From contig JAFNAJ010000203.1 of assembly GCA_017860085.1 (NCBI GenBank), forward strand, positions 1 to 5,484: DNA of 5,484 nt. The letters are read 5' to 3'. Position 1 is the first letter of the stretch; every line of letters starts with the position of its first letter. The notes beneath the pieces are model-generated. The model worked only from the letters and a program-made list of their open reading frames with translations. It was not told the DNA's origin and searched no databases. The position numbers were made by a program, and so were the translations under genes. Origin of the DNA: Acidobacteriota bacterium. Its GTDB lineage: Bacteria; Acidobacteriota; Vicinamibacteria; Vicinamibacterales; JAFNAJ01. This document shows positions 1 through 4,996 of the stretch, piece by piece.

Positions 1-7
1 GCCGGTC

Positions 8-484
8 CTACTTCGGCAGGATGACCGAGTCGATCACGTGGATCACGCCGTTGCTGGCCATGACGTCAGCCTTCACGACGTGCGCGTTGTCGATCATGAC
101 CGTGTTGCCCATCATGCTGATCTTGACCGACTGACCCTGGACCGTCTTCGCTTCCTTCAGCTTTGTCACCTCGGCGGCCGTCACCTTGCCGGGCACGACG
201 TGGTAGGTGAGGACGGCCTTCAACTTCTCCTTGTCCTTGCCCAAGGCCTCGAGCGTCGCCTTCGGGACCTTGGCAAATGCCTCATCCGTCGGGGCGAACA
301 CGGTAAACGGCCCTGTACCCTTCAGGGTCTCGACGAGGCCGGCATCGCCGAGCAACTTGGCCAGCGTCTTGAACGTGCCGGCGGCCACGGCGGTGTCGAC
401 GATGTCCTTCTCCGCAGCCCGCGCGGGCGCGGCCACGAGCGCGGCGATGGCGACCGCCGCGGCGAGTGAAACAAGCTTCTTCAT
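8..484 (-). CDS. Secreted fasciclin (FAS1) domain protein
   Basis: This is a complete 158-residue protein consisting of a signal peptide and one FAS1 domain. Residues 1-23 have a Lys-Lys start, an Ala/Val/Leu-rich hydrophobic core and an A-R-A site, so cleavage is predicted after residue 23 with export across the inner membrane. There is no lipobox cysteine. The rest is a single FAS1 fold: the H1 motif GPFTVFAPTDEAF at about 58-70, the conserved Tyr-His at 94-95, and the H2 region NGVIHVIDSVILP at about 145-157, ending one residue later. FAS1 domains are generally extracellular adhesion or surface-interaction modules; the partner here is unknown. The start at 484 is chosen because the signal peptide begins there and a strong AAGGAG lies nine bases upstream. 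A 23-residue extension to an upstream ATG would bury the signal peptide. The gene is transcribed divergently from queA and probably alone. The family call is firm; the biological role is not. Confidence 0.95.
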   Translation of the reverse strand: MKKLVSLAAAVAIAALVAAPARAAEKDIVDTAVAAGTFKTLAKLLGDAGLVETLKGTGPFTVFAPTDEAFAKVPKATLEALGKDKEKLKAVLTYHVVPGKVTAAEVTKLKEAKTVQGQSVKISMMGNTVMIDNAHVVKADVMASNGVIHVIDSVILPK

Positions 485-665
485 GTCAGGCGACTCCTTC
501 GGTGTTTGCGGTGGCAGGGCGCTCGGCTGTCCGGCGACCCTTATGTGTTCCAACTACACCTATGACGCCGACTCCGCGCCGGAGGTCCCCGACAGTGAGG
601 AAGTTCCCCTGCCACGGTTGGAGGACCCGGGGCGACTTCCTGTAGCCTGTAGCGGGTCGCCGGGC
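485..665. other. Divergent intergenic region, FAS1 gene / queA
   Basis: This 181-base region must hold promoters in both directions. On the queA side the best candidate is TAGCCT at 643-648 with TTGGAG at 618-623 (19-base spacer), a weak match that would leave a leader of about 11 bases. On the FAS1 side I could not identify a convincing -35/-10 pair. A short tandem TGTAGCC/TGTAGCG lies at 641-654. The queA frame stays open back to 207, but the sequence here translates to nothing resembling QueA. Confidence 0.5.
494..499 (-). promoter_or_regulatory. Shine-Dalgarno for the FAS1 gene
   Basis: AAGGAG on the minus strand (CTCCTT on the plus strand) sits nine bases before the ATG at 484. It fixes the start at the signal-peptide methionine and argues against the longer frame that begins at 553. 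Confidence 0.8.
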
Positions 666-1712
666 ATGAACGTTTCGGACTTCGACTTCGACCTGCCGTC
701 GGACCTGATTGCCCAGGTGCCAGCCGAGCCACGCGGCTCGTCGCGGCTGATGGTGCTCGACCGCCGCACCGGCCGAACCGAGGCCGCTGTCGTCGGCGAT
801 CTCCCGCGCTGGCTGAGAAGGGGCGACGTGATCGTGCTGAACGACACGCGGGTGTTCCCCGCGCGGCTGCTTGGGCACCGGGTCCCCAGCAGGGGTGCGG
901 TCGAATGCCTGCTGCTCGGCCGCCTCGATGCCGAGCGCTGGGACGCACTCGTACACCCAGGCCAGAAGCTCCGTCCGGGCGAGCAATTCGTGTGCGAGGG
1001 TGCCGGCGGCCGCCTGGTCGGCGTGATCGAGGCGCGTCACACGTTCGGCCGACGAACCGTGCGCCTGACTGCCGACGGCGGAGCCGACGTGGATGCGGTG
1101 ATCGACGCCATCGGGCACGTGCCCTTACCCCCTTATATCAAGCGGCCCGACGTCTTGGCCGATCGGGAGCGCTACCAGACCGTGTTTGCCGCGCGCCGTG
1201 GCTCGGTGGCGGCGCCAACGGCGGGGTTGCACGTGACCGACGCGCTGCTCGACGCGCTGGCGCAGGCGGGTATCGAGCGCGTCGCGGTCACGTTGCACGT
1301 GGGGTACGGCACCTTCAAACCCGTGCGCGGGGACACGGTCGAGGACCACCGTGTCGATCCCGAGGAGTACGAGGTGAGCCCCGAGGCCGCCGACCGCCTC
1401 AACCGCGCGCTCGGCGAAGGCCGTCGCGTCGTCGCGGTGGGCACCACGGTGACGCGCGCGCTCGAGAGCGCGGCGCTCGTTGGCGGCGGGCGTGTCGCTG
1501 CAGGGCGCGCCACGAGCGGGCTGTTCATCTACCCGGGGTTCGCGTTCCAGGCCGTAGGCGCGCTGCTCACGAACTTTCACGTGCCGCGTTCGTCGCTGCT
1601 GATGCTGGCGTGCGCGTTCGGCGGCCGCGAGCCCGTGCTGGCCGCCTACGCTGAAGCCATCGCTCGACGCTTTCGCTTCTACAGCTACGGCGACGCCATG
1701 CTGATCATCTAG
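666..1712 (+). CDS. queA: S-adenosylmethionine:tRNA ribosyltransferase-isomerase QueA
   Basis: QueA transfers and isomerises the ribosyl moiety of S-adenosylmethionine onto preQ1-modified tRNA, forming epoxyqueuosine at the wobble position of GUN-anticodon tRNAs. It is a cytosolic enzyme of queuosine biosynthesis. The 348 residues match the usual family length (about 340-356). Visible signatures are the N-terminal DFDFDLPSDLIAQVP (5-19), LNDTRVFPARL (58-68), GSVAAPTAGLH (179-189), HVGYGTFKPV (211-220), EDH...EEY (226-235), TNFHVPRSSLLMLACAFGG (302-320) and the C-terminal RFYSYGDAMLI (337-347). The start at 666 is chosen because it gives the canonical N-terminus. The frame is open far upstream and includes an ATG at 543, but that extension has no family similarity. 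The ribosome binding site is weak. In many bacteria tgt follows queA; here a 145-base gap and an unrelated gene follow. Confidence 0.97.
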   Translation: MNVSDFDFDLPSDLIAQVPAEPRGSSRLMVLDRRTGRTEAAVVGDLPRWLRRGDVIVLNDTRVFPARLLGHRVPSRGAVECLLLGRLDAERWDALVHPGQKLRPGEQFVCEGAGGRLVGVIEARHTFGRRTVRLTADGGADVDAVIDAIGHVPLPPYIKRPDVLADRERYQTVFAARRGSVAAPTAGLHVTDALLDALAQAGIERVAVTLHVGYGTFKPVRGDTVEDHRVDPEEYEVSPEAADRLNRALGEGRRVVAVGTTVTRALESAALVGGGRVAAGRATSGLFIYPGFAFQAVGALLTNFHVPRSSLLMLACAFGGREPVLAAYAEAIARRFRFYSYGDAMLII

Positions 1713-1857
1713 AGAGCCCTTGAACCTCGGGCCGGGTTGCACGTGGGTTGACGACGCCGTCAGCGGTGAGCATTCAGCCGAGTCCTGGGGTCGCGTCGAC
1801 GGCTGGTGGCCGAGGCCCGATAGCCACGCAAGCGAGCTGCGGGTCTAAAATGCGTCG
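1713..1857. other. Intergenic region, queA / DHS-like gene
   Basis: This 145-base spacer contains a small inverted repeat, TGACG-ACGC-CGTCA, at 1749-1762, and a weak four-base dyad (GCCC at 1716-1719 with GGGC at 1729-1732) just after the queA stop. Neither is followed by a T-run, so no intrinsic terminator for queA is evident. Apart from the -10-like element next to the downstream start codon, I see nothing else in it. Confidence 0.5.
1846..1851 (+). promoter_or_regulatory. Putative -10 element for a leaderless transcript
   Basis: TAAAAT ends six bases before the ATG at 1858. A -10 hexamer in that place puts the predicted +1 on the A of the start codon. The stretch is AT-rich in an otherwise GC-rich surround, and no Shine-Dalgarno precedes the ATG, both as expected for a leaderless mRNA. 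No good -35 is present about 17 bases upstream (GCCACG at 1823-1828). This is an inference from geometry. Confidence 0.5.
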
Positions 1858-2802
1858 ATGCCCCTGTCCTACGAACCCTTCGACCTTTCGGGCATTTCGA
1901 CCTATCCGCTCGCGTCGCGCAAGAGCAAGGCTTCCGCTTCGGACTTTGCGAAGCCGTATGTGCCGGGCAGCGGCCTGCAGGGGTGGTTGGCATCGCTGCC
2001 TCGCATCCTCGCCGCGGCCGACTTCGCGGCGGTGGTCGATGCCATCCGCGCGGCGCGGACGGGCGGGGCGCCCATCATCTGGGGGCTTGGCGCGCACGTC
2101 GTCAAGACCGGCCTGTCGCCCGTCGTCATCGATCTGATGGAGCGGGGGTTCGTCTCGGCTGTGGCCACCAACGGGGCCGGCGTGATCCACGACTTCGAGA
2201 TCGCCCTTGCTGGCGTCACGTCGGAGGACGTTGACGAAGGGCTCGGCCCAGGCCGCTTCGGCATGGCCGAGGAGACCGGGACCCTCCTGAACCAGGCGAT
2301 TAACGATGGCGTTGCCGCCGGGCTCGGCCTCGGGCAGGCGGTCGGCGCGTTCCTTCAGTCGCGTCGTCCCCCCCACGAGCGGCTCAGCGTGGTCGCGACA
2401 GCGGCTCGCCTCGGCATCCCCCTGACCGTGCACGTGGCACTCGGCACCGACATCATCCACATGCACCCGGCCGCATCCGGGGCGGCCATCGGCGAGGGCA
2501 GCCTGCGCGACTTCCGGTATTTCGTTTCCAACGTCGCCAGGCTCGGGGGCGGCGTGTACCTCAACTGCGGCTCCGCGGTCGTGCTGCCCGAGGTCTTCCT
2601 CAAGGCGGTGGCCCTGGCGCGCAACCACGGCTGCTCGCTCGACGGGCTCGTCACCGTGAACCTCGACTTCATGCGGCTGTACCGGCCCCAGACCAACGTC
2701 GTGCAGCGGCCGACCGTGGGCGTGGGCCGGGGATACTCGCTGGTGGGGCACCACGAACTCCTCATCCCGCTGCTCGCGGCGGCCCTCATCGAATGCGGCT
2801 GA
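1858..2802 (+). CDS. Deoxyhypusine synthase superfamily protein (atypical, bacterial)
   Basis: This 314-residue cytosolic-looking protein has the sequence layout of the NAD-dependent deoxyhypusine synthase (DHS) superfamily. Seen in the sequence: GLGAHVVKTGLSPVVIDLMERG (76-97) and AVATNGAGVIHDFEIAL (101-117), which parallel the DHS segment TSNLISSG...VTTAGG..ED; and AAIGEGSLRDFRYF (209-222), which parallels the family's DGSxGDMxxF motif, followed by a Gly-rich LGGG (229-232). The C-terminus (GHHELLIPLLAAALIECG) lacks the EAVSWGK-type segment carrying the catalytic lysine of true DHS. The only lysines are at 22, 24, 32, 83 and 249. Classical DHS transfers the aminobutyl group of spermidine to a lysine of eIF5A, a protein bacteria lack, so the substrate must differ; a polyamine-related or other NAD-dependent reaction is possible but unproven. 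It is probably monocistronic, with its own leaderless-type promoter. Superfamily membership is moderately sure; function is unknown. Confidence 0.7.
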   Translation: MPLSYEPFDLSGISTYPLASRKSKASASDFAKPYVPGSGLQGWLASLPRILAAADFAAVVDAIRAARTGGAPIIWGLGAHVVKTGLSPVVIDLMERGFVSAVATNGAGVIHDFEIALAGVTSEDVDEGLGPGRFGMAEETGTLLNQAINDGVAAGLGLGQAVGAFLQSRRPPHERLSVVATAARLGIPLTVHVALGTDIIHMHPAASGAAIGEGSLRDFRYFVSNVARLGGGVYLNCGSAVVLPEVFLKAVALARNHGCSLDGLVTVNLDFMRLYRPQTNVVQRPTVGVGRGYSLVGHHELLIPLLAAALIECG

Positions 2803-2819
2803 GGCCCCTCCTGGGGGCC
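2803..2819 (+). terminator. GC-only hairpin after the DHS-like gene
   Basis: GGCCCC-TCCTG-GGGGCC starts immediately after the TGA stop codon and gives a perfect six-pair stem with a five-base loop. No T-run follows, so it is not a standard intrinsic terminator. It may protect the 3' end or assist termination. Confidence 0.3.
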
Positions 2820-2821
2820 CG

Positions 2822-2847
2822 CACGACCGCGGTCGTGATACGGTATC
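2822..2847. promoter_or_regulatory. Candidate operator: two abutting perfect palindromes
   Basis: CACGACCGCGGTCGTG (2822-2837) is a perfect 16-base palindrome with no spacer. It shares its last base with GATAC-G-GTATC (2837-2847), a perfect 11-base dyad. They lie about 115 bases before the CBS-domain gene and overlap the best -10 candidate there. The position and symmetry fit a repressor or dimeric-regulator binding site; which regulator is unknown. Confidence 0.4.
2836..2844 (+). promoter_or_regulatory. Possible extended -10 promoter for the CBS gene
   Basis: TGA-TACGGT fits the extended -10 pattern TGn-TAnnnT. No recognisable -35 lies about 17 bases upstream. Transcription would start near 2851, giving a leader of about 110 bases. 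The element lies inside the paired palindromes, so regulation by occlusion would be possible. Confidence 0.3.
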
Positions 2848-2948
2848 CAAAACGGGAGTCAACAGTCCGACCGGCCGGCGAGGTGCCATGGGCCACGGCC
2901 TGCGTGTCGCATGCCGCAACCCTCCCGGTGACGGCGGCAGGGTTCGCG

Positions 2949-2954
2949 AGGAGG
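2949..2954 (+). promoter_or_regulatory. Shine-Dalgarno deciding the CBS gene start
   Basis: A perfect AGGAGG five bases before the ATG at 2960 selects that start over the in-frame ATG at 2888, which has no comparable site. Confidence 0.85.
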
Positions 2955-2959
2955 CCCCT

Positions 2960-3394
2960 ATGCCTACGACGGTTCGCGCCATGATTGCCGGCAAGCGGGA
3001 CGTCTATTCCGTGGCCCCCGAGGCAACGGTCTTCGAGGCCCTCCAGGTGATGGCGGAGCGCAATGTCGGGGCGGTCCTCGTCCTGCACGAGGGGCGCATC
3101 TGCGGCATCTTCTCCGAGCGCGACTACGCCAGAAAGATCGTGATTCGGAACAGGACGTCGAGAGACACCCCCGTCAGGGACGTGATGACCACGCCGGTCG
3201 TCTGCGTCAGCCCCCGGGCGACGGCCGACGACTGCATGGCCCTGATGACCGACAGACGCATCCGTCACCTCCCGGTGCTGGATGGGGAGCAACTGGCGGG
3301 GATCGTCTCGATCGGCGACGTGGTCCGGGCTGTGGTGGACGAGCAGCAGCGGACGATCTCCGACCTGGTGAGCTACATAGTGAGTGGCGCTTGA
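2960..3394 (+). CDS. Tandem CBS-domain protein
   Basis: This 144-residue protein consists almost entirely of two CBS domains, at about residues 8-62 and 73-128. The first ends in GIFSERDYARKIV (49-61) and the second in GIVSIGDVVRAVV (114-126), the typical end-of-repeat pattern. DVMTTPVVCVSP (74-85) is the characteristic opening of repeat two, and the tail DEQQRTISDLVSYI is common in this stand-alone family. A CBS pair forms a Bateman module that binds adenine nucleotides such as AMP, ATP or NAD(H). Stand-alone versions act as energy or redox sensors, or as regulators of partner enzymes. There is no membrane segment, catalytic domain or DNA-binding domain, so the output partner cannot be read from the sequence. 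It appears to be its own transcription unit, with a 157-base upstream region carrying dyad elements. The family is certain; the ligand and partner are not. Confidence 0.93.
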   Translation: MPTTVRAMIAGKRDVYSVAPEATVFEALQVMAERNVGAVLVLHEGRICGIFSERDYARKIVIRNRTSRDTPVRDVMTTPVVCVSPRATADDCMALMTDRRIRHLPVLDGEQLAGIVSIGDVVRAVVDEQQRTISDLVSYIVSGA

Positions 3395-3400
3395 GGCCTT

Positions 3401-3409
3401 TGCTATAAT
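3401..3409 (+). promoter_or_regulatory. Strong extended -10 promoter for the tRNA (and probably tilS)
   Basis: TGC-TATAAT is a consensus extended -10, starting seven bases after the CBS stop codon. No clear -35 is present; the hexamer at a 17-base spacer is TGAGTG (3381-3386), inside the CBS gene. Transcription should start near 3415, about 43 bases before the mature tRNA 5' end. As no terminator follows the tRNA, tilS and ftsH may also be read from here. Confidence 0.75.
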
Positions 3410-3451
3410 TCGCTGTTCGTCCTGCACGACTGACCGGTGCAGGAGAGCGAA
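3409..3451 (+). repeat. Inverted repeat / hairpin in the tRNA leader
   Basis: The inner arms CCTGCAC (3421-3427) and GTGCAGG (3437-3443) pair perfectly around a nine-base loop. Outer arms TTCGCT (3409-3414) and AGCGAA (3446-3451) also pair, across an asymmetric internal loop. The outer left arm would be mostly upstream of the predicted transcription start, so only the inner hairpin is likely in the RNA. It could affect 5' processing of the tRNA precursor. Confidence 0.5.
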
Positions 3452-3457
3452 CCAAGA

Positions 3458-3534
3458 GCCGGAGTAGCTCAGCCGGTTAGAGCGAGCGTCTCATAAGCGC
3501 TAGGTCGGCGGTTCGAGTCCGCCCTCCGGCACCA
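3458..3534 (+). tRNA. tRNA with CAU anticodon, probably elongator tRNA-Met
   Basis: A full 77-base cloverleaf can be folded by eye. The acceptor stem GCCGGAG/CTCCGGC has seven pairs. The D arm is GCTC/GAGC with G18G19 in the loop. The anticodon stem AGCGT/GCGCT (3485-3489 with 3497-3501) has one G-U pair, and the loop CTCATAA gives anticodon CAT at 3492-3494. The variable loop is AGGTC, the T arm is GGCGG/CCGCC with loop TTCGAGT, the discriminator is A, and CCA is encoded at 3532-3534. The G1-C72 pair and the absence of three G-C pairs at the base of the anticodon stem exclude initiator tRNA. CAT can also belong to the tRNA-Ile that TilS modifies. That type in E. coli has C4-G69 and C5-G68, whereas this one has G4-C69 and G5-C68, so elongator Met is favoured. 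tilS starts 30 bases later. Confidence 0.95.
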
Positions 3535-3564
3535 CTCACAGATGTCTCTTGTCGGGCAGGTTCC

Positions 3565-4995
3565 ATGACCTCCCTCGCCGCGCGGGTGCTGCGCTCGGTC
3601 AGAGCCCGTGGGCTCGTGTCTGCCGGCGATCGCATCGTGGTGGCCGTGTCGGGCGGGGCTGACTCGGTCGCGCTGGTGCACCTGCTGCTCGAGATTACGC
3701 CGTCGCTCGACGCCGCGGTGGTGGGGATCGCCCACTTGCATCACGGCCTCCGCGGGAGCGACGCCGATGCGGACCAGGCGTTCGTCGGCGCTCTGGCCGC
3801 AGGCCTGGCGCTCCAGTTCCACGCGTCTTCACGGGATGTCGGAGCGCTGGCGCGCGATCGCGGCATCTCGGTCGAGCAGGCCGGGCACGAGGCCCGACGG
3901 GCGTTCTACGCGTGGGCCATTGCCGCGTCTGGGGCGTCGGTGCTGGCCACCGGACACACGGCCGACGACCAGGCCGAAACCGTGCTCCTCCGGCTCATCC
4001 GCGGCGCCGGGACACGCGGACTTGGCGGCATCCACCCCCGGCACGGTCGCGTGGTCAGGCCACTCATCGACATGACACGCGCCGAGCTGCGTCGCTACCT
4101 CGCCGCGCGACACGTGGCGTGGCGGGAAGACGCCACCAACGACGACCCGGCCATCGTCAGGAACCGCGTGCGCCGGGAACTCGTGCCGCTCTTGCGCGAG
4201 CGATTCTCGCCGGCGGTGGTGGGCGTACTGGCGCGTGCGGCCGACGTGCTGCGCGACGACGAGGCGTACCTCGAGGTCGCTGCAACCGAGGCCGCCGCGT
4301 CGGTCGTCCTACAGGGTGATGGAAGCGTGACGCTCGACCGCGAACGACTGGCGCGGCTCCACCCGGCGCTGGCTCGTCGCGTCGTGCGACAGGCGATTCG
4401 CGCAGTGAGTCGAGGGGGGTCGGTGGGCGCTCGACACGTCGATTCGGTGCTCGAACTCGTGCAGGGGCCCGGACGTGAAGCGCAGGTCCTACTGCCTGAG
4501 GCATCAGCCACGGTCTCAGCTGGCCGCATCTCGGTCCGTGAGCGTCGAGAAGCGGGGCGCCCGGCGCGGGCGGGGCGAGCTCCGATGCCCGCGCCCATGG
4601 AACTGGTCGTGCCCGGCGACACCGACGTCCCAGGGATGGGCCTGCAGTTCACGGCCACGACGCTGGCCGGAAGCGCAGCCGAGTCGGCCGCCTCCCTGGG
4701 CCAGACACCAGATATGGTGGTGCTCGACGCCGGCGCGGCGACCGGCGGGTTGTTCGTCCGGACGCGGCGCCCAGGAGATCGGGTGCGGCCAGTGGGCCTT
4801 GCTGGTCGCAAGAAGCTGCAGGATCTCTTTGTCGATCGGGGGGTGCCGAGGGCCGAGCGTGATCGCGTGGCCGTGGTGGTCGACGCGCACGACGCCGTGG
4901 TCTGGGTCGTCGGGCACGCGGTCTCGGAGGCCGCCGTGCCCCGTCCACCCGCGTCAAGCGTGTTACTCTTGAAAGTGAAACGCTTTGGAGGATAG
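3565..4995 (+). CDS. tilS: tRNA(Ile)-lysidine synthetase TilS
   Basis: TilS uses ATP and lysine to convert C34 of the CAU-anticodon tRNA-Ile to lysidine, switching both its codon reading (AUA instead of AUG) and its charging (Ile instead of Met). It is essential in most bacteria. The 476 residues include an N-terminal PP-loop ATPase with SGGADS (29-34), HLHHGLRG (57-64), GHTADDQAETVLLRLIRG (130-147) and the family signature EDATNDDPAIVRNRVRREL (188-206). A helical linker region follows at about 210-340. The C-terminal TilS domain at about 395-455 contains TRRPGDRVRPVGLAGRKKL and VVWVVGHAVSE. It is the long form with a C-terminal domain, similar in length to the B. subtilis enzyme. The start at 3565 fits the family N-terminus; the ribosome site is weak (GGCAGG at 3555-3560). 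It lies between a CAU tRNA and ftsH, its common neighbour; the hpt gene found between tilS and ftsH in some bacteria is absent. Confidence 0.97.
   Translation: MTSLAARVLRSVRARGLVSAGDRIVVAVSGGADSVALVHLLLEITPSLDAAVVGIAHLHHGLRGSDADADQAFVGALAAGLALQFHASSRDVGALARDRGISVEQAGHEARRAFYAWAIAASGASVLATGHTADDQAETVLLRLIRGAGTRGLGGIHPRHGRVVRPLIDMTRAELRRYLAARHVAWREDATNDDPAIVRNRVRRELVPLLRERFSPAVVGVLARAADVLRDDEAYLEVAATEAAASVVLQGDGSVTLDRERLARLHPALARRVVRQAIRAVSRGGSVGARHVDSVLELVQGPGREAQVLLPEASATVSAGRISVRERREAGRPARAGRAPMPAPMELVVPGDTDVPGMGLQFTATTLAGSAAESAASLGQTPDMVVLDAGAATGGLFVRTRRPGDRVRPVGLAGRKKLQDLFVDRGVPRAERDRVAVVVDAHDAVVWVVGHAVSEAAVPRPPASSVLLLKVKRFGG
4961..4969 (+). promoter_or_regulatory. Weak candidate internal promoter before ftsH
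   Basis: TGT-TACTCT fits the extended -10 pattern TGn-TAnnnT within the last codons of tilS, in an AT-richer patch. It would start transcription near 4976, just ahead of the ftsH ribosome site. No -35 match is visible. It may simply reflect codon choice. Confidence 0.25.
4987..4991 (+). promoter_or_regulatory. Shine-Dalgarno of ftsH inside the tilS 3' end
   Basis: GGAGG is formed by the final two Gly codons of tilS (GGA GGA) and lies five bases before the TTG at 4997. It supports the TTG start and suggests coupled translation with tilS, whose TAG stop occupies 4993-4995. Confidence 0.8.
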
Positions 4996-4996
4996 G

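Noticed and set aside
500..600. An ECF-sigma-type promoter (GGAAC on the minus strand) for the FAS1 gene.
   Set aside because: GGAAC is present, but no matching -10 of the GTC/CGT type lies at 16-17 bases, so a single pentamer is not enough.
641..654. Tandem TGTAGCC/TGTAGCG before queA as a regulatory repeat.
   Set aside because: Only two imperfect copies of seven bases; this is expected by chance and has no known binding partner.
207..665. In-frame upstream extension of queA that would add 153 residues and overlap the FAS1 gene.
   Set aside because: The extension runs antisense through the FAS1 coding region and has no QueA similarity; QueA homologues begin with the DFDFxLPxxLIAQ region right after 666.
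1716..1732. An intrinsic terminator after queA (GCCC...GGGC).
   Set aside because: Four-base stem, nine-base loop and no T-run.
2793..2984. A 63-codon plus-strand small open frame overlapping the end of the DHS-like gene and the start of the CBS gene.
   Set aside because: It overlaps both neighbours, has no ribosome binding site or protein motif, and spans the palindromic regulatory region.
1774..2994. A 406-codon open frame on the minus strand opposite the DHS-like gene.
   Set aside because: It mirrors a well-supported gene in GC-rich DNA where antisense frames rarely meet stops; its composition (many Arg, His, Asp) and lack of any motif mark it as a shadow.
2786..3427. A 213-codon minus-strand open frame opposite the CBS gene.
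   Set aside because: It is antisense to a protein with clear CBS motifs, with no ribosome site or recognisable domain.
3458..3564. The tRNA 3' end as an integration site for a mobile element.
   Set aside because: No second copy of the tRNA end, integrase gene or change in composition is seen; the flanking genes are chromosomal housekeeping genes.
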